A stretch of DNA of 64,000 nucleotides from positions 1-64,000 of the forward strand of contig JAUNGB010000006.1 in NCBI GenBank assembly GCA_030524715.1. The letters are read 5' to 3'. Below are positions 9,075 to 16,787 of the stretch, one piece after another (position 1 is the stretch's first letter; every line of letters starts with the position of its first letter). Under the pieces are notes generated by a model that saw nothing but the letters and a program-made list of their open reading frames with translations, had not been told where the DNA came from and did no database searches. Made by a program: the position numbers and the translations under genes. This stretch comes from Eubacteriales bacterium. GTDB lineage: Bacteria; Bacillota; Clostridia; Lachnospirales; Lachnospiraceae.

Positions 9075-9120
9075 CCACTTTCCCTCCATTCGTCACCACT
9101 ATTCTCCACTTTCTACCACT
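9075..9120 (-). promoter_or_regulatory. Five tandem MraZ boxes
   Basis: On the minus strand AGTGG or AATGG occurs five times with spacings of 10, 10, 10 and 11 bases (plus-strand CCACT/CCATT at 9075, 9086, 9096, 9106 and 9116). This matches the known organisation of MraZ operators, short GTG-containing repeats at one helical turn. They lie just downstream of the predicted start of transcription and before mraZ, as expected for autoregulation. Confidence 0.8.
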
Positions 9121-9129
9121 TATGAAATC

Positions 9130-9158
9130 ATTCTAACCTATTTTGCCTGAAAATACAA
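9130..9158 (-). promoter_or_regulatory. SigA-type promoter of the mraZ cluster
   Basis: Minus-strand -35 TTGTAT (9158-9153) and -10 TAGAAT (9135-9130) are separated by 17 bases. Transcription would start near 9123 and run straight into the MraZ boxes. Confidence 0.75.
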
Positions 9159-9194
9159 GTGGGAATGTTAGTTTTTTTGTGTTTCAAACAAATC

Positions 9195-9225
9195 AGGCCC
9201 TGCGCAGTTATACTGCGCAGGGCCT
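9195..9225 (-). terminator. Terminator after lgt
   Basis: A perfect 14-bp GC-rich stem (AGGCCCTGCGCAGT with ACTGCGCAGGGCCT) has a 3-nt loop and is followed on the minus strand by GATTTGTTTG. It separates ychF-lgt from the mraZ promoter. Confidence 0.85.
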
Positions 9226-9274
9226 CAAATATTACTTCTTAAGCGGTGATAGTCCGTCACATTCTGATGCAGAT

Positions 9275-10648
9275 TTATCCTCTGGTTCCTCTTTTCTCTT
9301 CCGGTTCTGTTTCTTCCGGCTTTGGTTCTGGCTTTTCTGATGCCGATTCTGACTCTCCCGGTTCCGGCTCGGTTTCTTCCGATTGCCGCTCTGTTTTTCC
9401 CGGTCCCGGCTTTGCTTCTTCCGGTTCCGCTTCTCCTCGTTCCGGCTCGGCTTCTTCCGGTTCTGCTTCTCTCCATTCCAGTTCTGTTCCTACCTGCTCC
9501 GGCTCGGTTTCTTCCGGCTCCGACTGTCCTGGCTCCGACTCTGGTTCCACCTGCTCCGGCTCTCCCGGTTCTGCTTCCGGCTCGGTTTCCACCTGCTCCA
9601 GCTCTGACTCTCCCGGCTCTGATTCCGGCTCGGTTTCCACCTGCTCCGGCTCTGACTCTTCCGGTTCTGCTTCCTGTTTTTCTGATACAATTCCGGAAGT
9701 GTACGTTGGCATGATCCAGTCATCATTATATTCAGAAGCAGCTTTTTCTTCCTCCTGATAAATTTTTTCTCTTCTGCGCTTTCTTGCAGCCTCGCGCTTT
9801 TTAACCATGAAACGGCGTACAAAAACCACAGTTCCAAAAACAACGAACAGGACTGCTGAGATTATCTGCGCCGCCGGAAGCTTCGTTCCGGGGATCAGGA
9901 TCGCGTCTGTGCGAAGCCCTTCTATAAAAAATCTTCCGAACCCGTATCCGGCAAGATACCTCATTGCGATCTCGCCTTCAAATTTCTTTCTCCGGCGATA
10001 AGCCATAAGAAGAATAAATAAAAACAAACACCAAAGGCTTTCGTATAAAAAAGCAGGATGTACCTGAATATAATTGACATTCCCGATAGTCGCCAGATTT
10101 TCCCGCATCTCTGCGGTTACCTCTCCCGCATGGACGGCAGAAAGAGGAAGCTGCATGGCAGTTACCGCTTCCGTATATTTTCCGAAGGATTGCCGGTTAA
10201 AGAAATCTCCCCACCTTCCTATGATCTGCCCGATCAGAAGGCCCATACAGATAATATCCGCCATCTCCCAAAAGGGAAGCTTTTTTATGCGGCAGAACAA
10301 GGCTCCTGCAAGAGCTCCGCCCAGAATCCCGCCGTAAATAGCCATTCCGCCGTTTCTTGTATTGAGGATCTCCAGAATATTCCCACGATACAGCTTCCAG
10401 TTAAAAATCACATAACAGAGGCGGGCGCCGATCACCGCCGCGATCAGGGCCAGTATCATAAAATCCAGATACATGTCCTGATTCTGATTGCTTCTTTTGG
10501 CTTCCAGCACTACAAAAGCAATTCCCAGAAGCATCCCCGCCGCGATCAGCATTCCGTATATTGTAATTTCAAACCCCAGAATATGGACGGATTTTCCCAC
10601 ATATTCCAGATGAAGCCCCAGATTGGGAAAATGAATTGACATATCCAT
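9275..10648 (-). CDS. lgt: Prolipoprotein diacylglyceryl transferase with long Glu/Pro repeat tail
   Basis: Membrane enzyme that transfers diacylglycerol from phosphatidylglycerol to the lipobox cysteine of prelipoproteins. Residues 1-290 are a normal seven-helix Lgt core: IYGMLIAAGMLLG, the essential GGMAIYGGILGG loop, GRWGDFFNRQSFG near residue 145, and YESLWC. From about residue 325 the protein continues for about 130 residues as a low-complexity acidic tail of tandem EPE/EPEQVE/ESEPGES units. The tail DNA (about 9290-9690) is a degenerate tandem array. Usual Lgt length is about 260-320, so this is a large extension, predicted cytoplasmic. The start may be either of two ATGs two codons apart. 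Confidence 0.94.
   Translation of the reverse strand: MDMSIHFPNLGLHLEYVGKSVHILGFEITIYGMLIAAGMLLGIAFVVLEAKRSNQNQDMYLDFMILALIAAVIGARLCYVIFNWKLYRGNILEILNTRNGGMAIYGGILGGALAGALFCRIKKLPFWEMADIICMGLLIGQIIGRWGDFFNRQSFGKYTEAVTAMQLPLSAVHAGEVTAEMRENLATIGNVNYIQVHPAFLYESLWCLFLFILLMAYRRRKKFEGEIAMRYLAGYGFGRFFIEGLRTDAILIPGTKLPAAQIISAVLFVVFGTVVFVRRFMVKKREAARKRRREKIYQEEEKAASEYNDDWIMPTYTSGIVSEKQEAEPEESEPEQVETEPESEPGESELEQVETEPEAEPGEPEQVEPESEPGQSEPEETEPEQVGTELEWREAEPEEAEPERGEAEPEEAKPGPGKTERQSEETEPEPGESESASEKPEPKPEETEPEEKRGTRG
9290..9690 (-). repeat. Degenerate tandem repeat array encoding the Lgt tail
   Basis: The plus strand is a run of GGTTCCGGCTCGG-like and CCACCTGCTCCGG-like units with 6-, 18- and about 48-base periodicities. 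It encodes the repeats of EPE, EPEQVETEPE and ESEPGES at the Lgt C-terminus. Such arrays change length easily by slippage. Confidence 0.8.
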
Positions 10649-10660
10649 AAAACACCTGTC

Positions 10661-11758
10661 TTATACGTTGAACCGGAACAGGATCACATCGCCATCCTGA
10701 ACCACGTATTCTTTCCCTTCCATGCGTACCAGGCCCTTCTCCCTTGCCCCTGCATAGGAACCACAGTCCAGAAGATCCTGATAATTAACAACTTCTGCTT
10801 TGATAAAGCCGCGTTCAAAATCCGTATGGATCTTGCCTGCTGCCTTGGGAGCCTTTGTCCCGATCTTAATAGTCCATGCCCTTGTCTCATCCTCCCCGGC
10901 AGTCAGAAAGCTCATAAGCCCCAGCAGACGGTAGCTTGCCTTTACCAGCTTTTCCAATCCGGATTCCGTAAGTCCCAGATCCTCCAGAAACATTTTCTTT
11001 TCGTCGTCATCAAGCTCTGCGATCTCCTGTTCGATCTGCGCACAGATAACAAAAATTTCACTCTTCTGTTCCTTAGCAAAGGCTTTTACCTCCTGCACAT
11101 AAGAATTGGAGTCTCCGTCATCTGCCAGATCATCCTCTGCCACATTGGCAGCATAGATTACCGGTTTCCATGTAAGAAGGTTATAAGTATTCATCCATCC
11201 CTGCTCGTCTTCGTTCTCCAATTCCATGGTAATGGCCATTTTGCCGTCCTCCAGATGCTCTTTTACCTTCCGGAGGAAATCAAGCTCCTTGGCAGCCTCT
11301 TTATCCATACGGGCCGTCTTGGTTACTTTTGCGATTCTTCTTTCAAGGATTTCCAGGTCAGAGAAGATCAGTTCCAGATTAATGGTCTCAATGTCCCTCA
11401 TGGGGTTAATGCTTCCATCCACATGAATGACGTTAGAATCTTCAAAGCAGCGTACCACATGGACGATAGCATCCACCTCACGGATATTTGCAAGAAACTG
11501 GTTGCCAAGCCCTTCTCCCTTGGAAGCGCCCTTTACCAGTCCGGCTATGTCAACAAATTCAATGACTGCCGGGGTCACCTTACGGGAATGATAAAAATCT
11601 CCCAGAAGGGAAAGCCGTTCATCAGGTACTGTAACGATGCCCACATTGGGATCAATGGTACAGAACGGATAGTTTGCGGATTCCGCCCCTGCCTTTGTCA
11701 GAGAATTAAATAATGTGCTCTTTCCTACATTCGGTAAACCTACGATTCCTAATTTCAT
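10661..11758 (-). CDS. ychF: Redox-regulated ATPase/GTPase YchF (Obg family)
   Basis: Translation-associated P-loop protein that binds ribosomes and hydrolyses ATP rather than GTP. It has [12 protein letters not shown] at the N-terminus (Walker A), [20 protein letters not shown], a central coiled-coil insert, and a C-terminal TGS domain ending [18 protein letters not shown]. At 365 residues it has the family length. A strong promoter lies 230 bases upstream (11990-12018), leaving a 5' leader that contains repeats of families A and B. lgt follows 12 bases downstream, so the two are probably co-transcribed. Confidence 0.97.
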   Translation of the reverse strand: MKLGIVGLPNVGKSTLFNSLTKAGAESANYPFCTIDPNVGIVTVPDERLSLLGDFYHSRKVTPAVIEFVDIAGLVKGASKGEGLGNQFLANIREVDAIVHVVRCFEDSNVIHVDGSINPMRDIETINLELIFSDLEILERRIAKVTKTARMDKEAAKELDFLRKVKEHLEDGKMAITMELENEDEQGWMNTYNLLTWKPVIYAANVAEDDLADDGDSNSYVQEVKAFAKEQKSEIFVICAQIEQEIAELDDDEKKMFLEDLGLTESGLEKLVKASYRLLGLMSFLTAGEDETRAWTIKIGTKAPKAAGKIHTDFERGFIKAEVVNYQDLLDCGSYAGAREKGLVRMEGKEYVVQDGDVILFRFNV

Positions 11759-11850
11759 ATTTATCTTTACCTGTCCGGAAATCCTTGATTTTCAAGGGTT
11801 TCTGCCTTTCTCTATATTTTGTCTGCGCCTTCTGCATCTTTGTTTCTTGA

Positions 11851-11893
11851 ACCGCGCATCTAAAGCTACGCGGATTTCTTCTGTTCTTTAAAG
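11851..11893. repeat. Dispersed repeat, family B, copy 1
   Basis: A 43-bp unit identical at every position to 48458-48500. It contains an inverted repeat, CCGCG and CGCGG, separated by 12 bases. It lies in the ychF leader. In both places a family A hairpin follows on the same side. Confidence 0.75.
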
Positions 11894-11928
11894 GTTTTTC
11901 CCCATAATGTACGGACTCTTTTCTCAGT

Positions 11929-11953
11929 AAAACGGACACTCGCGTTTCGCTTT
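11929..11953. repeat. Dispersed hairpin repeat, family A, copy 3
   Basis: AAAACGGA (11929-11936) faces TTTCGCTTT (11945-11953) around CACTCGCG, imperfectly paired, followed by the GCTGCTG tail. It lies in the ychF leader between the promoter and the family B repeat. Confidence 0.6.
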
Positions 11954-11981
11954 GCTGCTGAGTAAAAAAAGAGTCCGATGT

Positions 11982-12018
11982 GACTATAAAGTATAGCACA
12001 AAGACTCCGTTTTTTCAA
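11982..12018. repeat. Direct repeat flanking the PIN/ImmA/XRE cassette, left copy
   Basis: A 37-bp unit matching 14503-14539 at 33 of 37 positions, in the same orientation. The two copies bracket a 2.48-kb segment holding three minus-strand genes and a relaxase fragment. Each copy contains a promoter reading on the minus strand. Confidence 0.8.
11990..12018 (-). promoter_or_regulatory. SigA-type promoter of ychF-lgt
   Basis: Minus-strand -35 TTGAAA (12018-12013), 17-base spacer, -10 TATACT (11995-11990). Transcription would start near 11983. Confidence 0.8.
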
Positions 12019-12025
12019 TCTTATT

Positions 12026-12240
12026 TATTCCAATTGGGCGGCAAAGCGCGGGCAGAAAGAATTGGAGGCTACGAACCAGCAGATCATTGCAGACGGTATG
12101 ATCCCGATGAAAAGCGTTTTTCAAACGCGCAAGCAATTCATAAGAAATGCAGTATGAAATATCTAAAACGGCTGCTTCCTTTGAAAAATTTCAAAAGAAG
12201 CTTTGGGAAACCTATAACATCCGCGTAAAGGAGCAGCGTA
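12026..12240 (+). pseudogene. Frameshifted C-terminal fragment of a mobilisation relaxase (MobA/VirD2-like)
   Basis: One frame reads AAKRGQKELEATNQQ .. KSVFQTRKQFIRNA and then hits a stop. A one-base shift continues KTAASFEKFQKKLWETYNIR then VKEQRN. The pattern SFEKF.KKL.E.Y.I.VKE is what I recall from relaxases of clostridial mobilisable and conjugative elements, where it is followed by SRGR-SYL. The N-terminal catalytic part is missing and the fragment begins next to the 37-bp direct repeat. The reading is from memory of the family and has not been searched. It supports a mobile-element origin for the cassette. Confidence 0.5.
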
Positions 12241-12308
12241 ACCTTTGCCTGAGAATTTTTCGTTTGCTTTATACTCACCACAGATTTTGCAGTAACGCCC
12301 CTTTTTCT

Positions 12309-13133
12309 TCATTGCATCTCCACGTTTGGTCGATATTTAAGAAAACCATTCTGCAAGTCAATAAAGCGATCATCAAAAATTTCTTCTAAAACCTGTCTGC
12401 AAGGAACTCTTTTTACTCTGGCAACATCAGATGCCTCTATTACTTTAAATGTCTGCTGTTTATGTTCCTCACAAAAATCAACAAACGAATCAATATAAGG
12501 CTGCGCTTCATCCCAAGTCCATAACAATTCTTTTTTCAATCTTAAAAAAGACGATACGGCGCTGATGCATCGAACATTCTCAAAACTGATGGCTCCATTT
12601 CTGGCAACCTTATCATCCGAGCAAAATACATATACCTGTTCGCCATTGAAAAGAGCCAGAAGCTGTAAAAGCACATAGGATTTGATTTCCCCAATGCTGC
12701 TATGCTTCCCGATTTCTTCATCTGCTTGTTGTAATGCCTTCTGATAATCGGGCAGCGCAGCGTTCAGATAGTCGAAGATGTTTAACGTATTATAGTGATC
12801 TCTGAAATAAGATTTTGAGAAAGCATCACAAGCTGCTTTCAACATCTGCGTGTAGGCGGCGCACGCAAAATCTCCCCTGATCTTTATCAATTCCTTCAGA
12901 ATATCGCCATCTGAAAAGCATTGCACGCTTCCATCCTGTATTTTTTGATTCAACCATCCAATAGCGTCCTGATTATGCCGGGTCAATTCCTCTACAACTT
13001 TTTGATGGCAAAAGAACGTGTACATCGGCATTTCCAGAATCATATCGGTCAAATGCTTTCCGGCATTGTCATGGATAAAATAGGTCTTTGAAATGAAGTC
13101 CGTGTCCAAAAGTGCATACTTTTTCCCTTTCAT
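12309..13133 (-). CDS. PIN-like domain protein of a three-gene module
   Basis: Uncharacterised 274-residue protein. The N-terminus KYALLDTDFISKTYF and the downstream VVEELTRHN and VFCSDDKVARNGAI segments give the spaced acidic residues expected of a PIN-like nuclease fold (LDTD strand, Glu helix, SDD loop). No signal peptide or membrane segment is visible. GAGGGG lies six bases before the ATG, and it follows the metallopeptidase gene by 10 bases, so it is the last gene of the XRE-ImmA-PIN set. The family call is by motif inspection only; role as effector nuclease or toxin is inferred from the neighbours. Confidence 0.6.
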   Translation of the reverse strand: MKGKKYALLDTDFISKTYFIHDNAGKHLTDMILEMPMYTFFCHQKVVEELTRHNQDAIGWLNQKIQDGSVQCFSDGDILKELIKIRGDFACAAYTQMLKAACDAFSKSYFRDHYNTLNIFDYLNAALPDYQKALQQADEEIGKHSSIGEIKSYVLLQLLALFNGEQVYVFCSDDKVARNGAISFENVRCISAVSSFLRLKKELLWTWDEAQPYIDSFVDFCEEHKQQTFKVIEASDVARVKRVPCRQVLEEIFDDRFIDLQNGFLKYRPNVEMQ

Positions 13134-13143
13134 TAGACACCCC

Positions 13144-13962
13144 TCAATCCATACCCAACTCTTTTTTTAACGCAGAGATAAACGAATCATCTTCTTTTTG
13201 CCTGGATTCCGTTAAATAATCATGGTGTGTATTGTAGTCTATTTTTTCCAAAAGAGAACCAAACGACTCTGTTCCAGCACCGTCAAGCTGCCAGCGTCTG
13301 GCCTTTCCTGTCAATTCACTTCTTTTTTCTATATCAGTTGTTTTTACATTTAACAAAATATCCGCCTGGCACCGTGTAATACATTGACTTTCATACAGTC
13401 TTAGTACGACCGCCTTATAAGGCATCGCAAACATATCCATCAACTGCAGGATCGAATCAACGTCTATTTTTTCTTTCTCAATTCCAAAAAGAAAAAGCTG
13501 ATTTTTTAGTAACTGATCCGGCATCAGGAGCAGTCCCGCAAAGGCGTTTGCCTCTAAATCTTCTTGTGTTTTCCCAATTTCATTCGCTGTGTCCGAGTCC
13601 AACAGCGATCCGTTTTTAATATAACTTTGGTCTGCATCTTCGGCATAGCAGTAAATATGGTAAAGCTCATGTGCCGCTGCAAAAAACTGTTTGCATAAAG
13701 CAAGTGCTGAATTGATGCAGACAAAAATAGTCCCTCGCTTCAAAAAAGTCATTGCCCACAATTCATCATCGTGGATCGGATACCTAAAGACCTCTAAGGG
13801 GATTTCTTTCTTCCGCGCATAGTTCTCTATAACAGCAAAAACATTATCTTTAATAATAGAGTTTCCACAGTAGATTGCTGCAAATTGTCTGGCTATTTCG
13901 TTCAACTGCGCGAATTTTTTTCCCTGCGTTTCATAGAGGCTGTTTTGTAAAACGCTGCTCAT
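13144..13962 (-). CDS. ImmA/IrrE family metallopeptidase
   Basis: Predicted zinc metallopeptidase of 272 residues. The zinc motif HELYH (in FAAAHELYHIYC, near residue 92) fits HExxH, and ANAFAGLLLMPDQLL about 45 residues later carries the third ligand region (EANAFA) of COG2856. Such proteins (ImmA of ICEBs1, IrrE of Deinococcus) cleave a cognate XRE repressor. The start codon overlaps the stop of the XRE gene (ATGA), showing translational coupling. The 100-residue C-terminal part is not recognised. It is probably the regulator-cleaving partner of the 13959-14339 product. Confidence 0.85.
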   Translation of the reverse strand: MSSVLQNSLYETQGKKFAQLNEIARQFAAIYCGNSIIKDNVFAVIENYARKKEIPLEVFRYPIHDDELWAMTFLKRGTIFVCINSALALCKQFFAAAHELYHIYCYAEDADQSYIKNGSLLDSDTANEIGKTQEDLEANAFAGLLLMPDQLLKNQLFLFGIEKEKIDVDSILQLMDMFAMPYKAVVLRLYESQCITRCQADILLNVKTTDIEKRSELTGKARRWQLDGAGTESFGSLLEKIDYNTHHDYLTESRQKEDDSFISALKKELGMD

Positions 13963-14339
13963 CCATTATCCTCCCACGGTTTCTCCATTCTTTTTCCATT
14001 CTCGTATACCTTAGAATGAAAAAGCAGCATATCAGAAAGTTCATCTGCAATTTCAATTCCTCTGCGTGCTGCCGGCGTCTTCACGCGTCCCATGAAAGCA
14101 TGAACGACATTTGTATCAATCAGCTTTTCAGGCATTTTCATCAGCGTATCCATTGAAACGTGCAGATATTCTGAAATTTTATGAAGTTCTATGGCGTTAA
14201 TGGTTCTCGAACCATTCATAATTTTACTCATGGTCTGCTTGGAAACACCGATTACTTCCGCCAGATCAATTTGCTTCTTGTTCTCTTTTTTTAGTTCTGC
14301 TTGAATATTGTTTGCAATCATCACATTGACATCGATCAT
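13959..14339 (-). CDS. XRE-family helix-turn-helix regulator
   Basis: DNA-binding protein of 126 residues. The HTH_3 domain spans about residues 7-65: ELKKENKKQIDLAEVIGVSK then QTMSKIMNGSRTINAIELHK. The C-terminal 50 residues (GRVKTPAARRGIEIADELSD) are likely the oligomerisation or cleavage segment. First gene of the module; it should repress its own promoter and be removed by the adjacent ImmA-type peptidase. Upstream DNA is AT-rich, and a duplicated ychF promoter (14511-14539) also reads toward it. Confidence 0.88.
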   Translation of the reverse strand: MIDVNVMIANNIQAELKKENKKQIDLAEVIGVSKQTMSKIMNGSRTINAIELHKISEYLHVSMDTLMKMPEKLIDTNVVHAFMGRVKTPAARRGIEIADELSDMLLFHSKVYENGKRMEKPWEDNG

Positions 14340-14442
14340 ATAAATTCCTCCTGATACTTATATTATATCTTTCTTTTTCATTTTGGTCAACGTCAGGTGG
14401 ATTTTTAACAAAAGATTTTTATTATTGTCCATTATTTATTTA

Positions 14443-14520
14443 CTGCTTTTTCGGCCCATAAATGCGGCATACAATGACCAATGAAAGCAGCAACGGAAGA
14501 ACGACTATAACGTATATCAT
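14443..14520 (-). CDS. Possible 25-residue hydrophobic peptide
   Basis: A short frame opens at ATG 14520 and encodes a mostly hydrophobic stretch (IVVLPLLLSLVIVCRI) ending GPKKQ and TAA. It resembles small membrane peptides such as type I toxins in overall shape only. No Shine-Dalgarno is visible and the start lies inside the duplicated promoter, so expression is doubtful. It could equally be the tail of a lost membrane protein. Confidence 0.2.
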
Positions 14521-14539
14521 AAAGACTCTGTTTTTTCAA
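14503..14539. repeat. Direct repeat flanking the PIN/ImmA/XRE cassette, right copy
   Basis: Second copy of the 37-bp repeat at 11982-12018 (33 of 37 identical). It begins two bases past the thiN stop codon. It carries a minus-strand promoter with -35 TTGAAA (14539-14534), 17-base spacer and a weakened -10 TATACG (14516-14511), reading into the cassette. Confidence 0.8.
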
Positions 14540-14541
14540 CA

Positions 14542-15234
14542 TTAGTCCCTGGACATTATCATCAGGAGCGTTCCCTCCGTGAAAGTGACCTCCGCCGTTT
14601 CTTCCTGTATCTCGTTGCTTACGGTAAGCCCGCTGTCCGACGGTCTTAACTGATATCCTGAGAGAGGATATTTAAAGCCCTTCAGGGTCAGTCCGGAGAC
14701 CTCTGCGCCTACCGGAAAAAACGAAACAAAATCTCCGAACTGTTCATTCCGCTTCAGAATCGTCCCGCTTTCGATCAGGGATATCCGGTTTCTCTCATCC
14801 ACAAGGCTGATCCGTACCCCAAGTTCTTTTCCCATGGACAAAAGTCCTATATTCGCCAGCACATGGTCTATACGGCTTCCGGTGGCGCCGAGGATCACTA
14901 TGTCCTTTGCCCCTTTTCCGACAGCATAATTTACAGCGGACTGGGTATCCGAATCATCCTTTTCCGGTTTCAGACGGAGAATCTCCATCTTCCCATTTCC
15001 ACTGTCCTTCAGGAATCTCTTCCCTTCTGCGGACAGACTGTCGAAATCGCCCACAGCCGTATCCGGTACGATTCCCGCATCCATAAAAAATTCCAGTCCC
15101 TTATCCGCCGCCAGAAGCCGGAGATTCTGCTTTCCTGACTTTTCCATTGTCTTTTTTAAAAAAGCGAGGGCAAAATCTCTCTGGATATTGCCCCCGCTTA
15201 CAATCAACGTATCGATCATGCTGTCCCTCATCAT
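14542..15234 (-). CDS. thiN: Thiamine diphosphokinase
   Basis: Transfers pyrophosphate from ATP to thiamine, giving the active cofactor. The catalytic N-terminal domain shows AADKGLEFF, the DTAVGDFDSL metal-binding loop near residue 60, KDDSDTQSAV near 92, and GATGSRIDH near 115. The C-terminal domain binds thiamine. Length of 230 residues is typical. The ATG overlaps the rpe stop (ATGA), so it is coupled to rpe and is the last gene of the kinase/ribosome-assembly operon, its usual clostridial place. Confidence 0.94.
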   Translation of the reverse strand: MMRDSMIDTLIVSGGNIQRDFALAFLKKTMEKSGKQNLRLLAADKGLEFFMDAGIVPDTAVGDFDSLSAEGKRFLKDSGNGKMEILRLKPEKDDSDTQSAVNYAVGKGAKDIVILGATGSRIDHVLANIGLLSMGKELGVRISLVDERNRISLIESGTILKRNEQFGDFVSFFPVGAEVSGLTLKGFKYPLSGYQLRPSDSGLTVSNEIQEETAEVTFTEGTLLMIMSRD

Positions 15235-15902
15235 TCTGCCTGACCGCTGATCTTTTCGATCCTGCGGCAGATACGTTTTACATTTGTTTCCAGATCCCCT
15301 TTAAAGACATAGGAGCCCGCCACCAGAAGATTGGCGCCTGCATCAATGACTGTTTCCAGAGTTTCATCATTGATTCCTCCGTCCACCTGGATATCCACAT
15401 CCAGTTCCTCTCTCCGGATCAGTTCCCGAAGCTCCTTAATTTTTTCCGTAGATTCCGGAATATATTTCTGCCCTCCAAAGCCGGGCTGTACAGTCATGAT
15501 AAGCACCATATCCACATCCTTCAGAAGATGGCTGATGTCATTGACCGGAGTTGCCGGCTTAATGGAAACGCCGACCCTGACTCCCGCGTCCCGGATCAGT
15601 TCAATAGCGCGTTCCAGATCCTCACATGCTTCCGCATGGACGGTAATGGAATCTGCGCCGCATTCAGCAAAATCCTGAATATAACGTTCCGGCGCAGTTA
15701 CCATCAGATGAACGTCAAAAAACATCTTTGACTCCTTACGGATGGACTTGATCACCGGCATTCCAAAGGATATGCTCGGGACAAAATCTCCGTCCATCAC
15801 GTCAATATGAAGCCATTTGATCCCCGCCCGTTCCAGAGTCTGGATCTGTTCTCCAAGGCGGTTAAAATCCGCTGATAATATCGAGGGACATAACTGATAC
15901 AT
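15231..15902 (-). CDS. rpe: Ribulose-phosphate 3-epimerase
   Basis: Interconverts D-ribulose 5-phosphate and D-xylulose 5-phosphate in the pentose phosphate pathway; TIM barrel, metal-dependent. Signature segments: LCPSILSADFNRLG, the metal ligands in HIDVMDGDFVPSISFG, FDVHLMV, VQPGFGGQKY near residue 140, and VDGGIN near 176. Length 223 residues. It lies 3 bases after rsgA and overlaps thiN. Confidence 0.97.
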   Translation of the reverse strand: MYQLCPSILSADFNRLGEQIQTLERAGIKWLHIDVMDGDFVPSISFGMPVIKSIRKESKMFFDVHLMVTAPERYIQDFAECGADSITVHAEACEDLERAIELIRDAGVRVGVSIKPATPVNDISHLLKDVDMVLIMTVQPGFGGQKYIPESTEKIKELRELIRREELDVDIQVDGGINDETLETVIDAGANLLVAGSYVFKGDLETNVKRICRRIEKISGQAE

Positions 15903-15905
15903 TTT

Positions 15906-16784
15906 CTAGTATCTCCTTTTCTCTTTTAATTCTTCGTAAAGGCCCAGATAATTTTCATACCTGAGTCTGCTGATCTCCTGCTTCTTGAGGGCTTCCTTTA
16001 CCGCGCAGCCCGGTTCATGGATATGGCGGCAGCCCTGAAAACGGCACCGGCCTTCATATCCTCGAAATTCCGGAAAAAAGTCCTTTAGTTCCTGCTCTTC
16101 CATATCGGTAAGATACAGAGACGAAAACCCCGGCGTATCTACAAGGTACGTGTTCTCCGCCACAGGAATCACCTGGGAATGGCGCGTGGTGTGGCGGCCC
16201 CGCTTCAGCTTCCGGCTGATCTCCCCGGTTTCCATCTGTACCTCTTCCTGCATGAGATTGGTCAGGGAAGATTTCCCCACGCCTGACGGCCCTGCCACCA
16301 CCGTTGTTTTTCCCTTCAGGATTCTTCTGATCTCACAAAGCCCCTGTTCCTTCAGGGCGCTGGCAAGGATCACCTGATAGCCGCAGCCCTGATAAATATT
16401 GTACAGCTCCTGTATTTCCTCTTCCGACGCCAGATCCTTTTTATTAAAGCAGATAACCGCCGGGATTCCTTCCCGTTCCATCATAATGAGGAAGCGGTCC
16501 AAAAGCATAAAATTCGGTTTGGGGTTTTCCATGGCGAAAATAACAAGGGCCTGATCCACGTTTGCCACAGCGGGGCGGATGAGGGAGTTCCGTCTGGGAA
16601 GGATCCTGACAAGATTGCCTTCTTTTTCTTCCGCATCCAGAACTTCAAGCTCCACATCATCTCCCACCAGCGGTTTCCGGTTATCTTTACGGAAGATTCC
16701 CTTTGCCCTGCATTCGTAAATCTCCCCGTCCTGCGCATGGATATAATAAAAACCCGCAATTCCTTTTATAATCTTTCCCTGCAT
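15906..16784 (-). CDS. rsgA: Ribosome small-subunit GTPase RsgA
   Basis: Late 30S assembly GTPase with circularly permuted G motifs. An N-terminal OB fold is followed by the G4 NKKD near residue 114, the G1 loop GPSGVGKSS near 164, G3 DTPGF near 216, then the zinc knuckle C..(C/H) in GRCRFQGCRHIHEPGC. Length 292 residues. It directly follows prkC (3-base gap), an arrangement common in Firmicutes. Confidence 0.96.
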   Translation of the reverse strand: MQGKIIKGIAGFYYIHAQDGEIYECRAKGIFRKDNRKPLVGDDVELEVLDAEEKEGNLVRILPRRNSLIRPAVANVDQALVIFAMENPKPNFMLLDRFLIMMEREGIPAVICFNKKDLASEEEIQELYNIYQGCGYQVILASALKEQGLCEIRRILKGKTTVVAGPSGVGKSSLTNLMQEEVQMETGEISRKLKRGRHTTRHSQVIPVAENTYLVDTPGFSSLYLTDMEEQELKDFFPEFRGYEGRCRFQGCRHIHEPGCAVKEALKKQEISRLRYENYLGLYEELKEKRRY

Positions 16785-16787
16785 GGA

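Noticed and set aside
9290..9690. CRISPR-like array
   Set aside because: Units are degenerate, contiguous and without spacers; they encode the Glu/Pro tail of Lgt.
9246..9758. Ser/Gly-rich and Leu/Pro-rich frames opposite the Lgt tail
   Set aside because: Tandem repeats stay open in several frames; only the Lgt frame joins a real domain.
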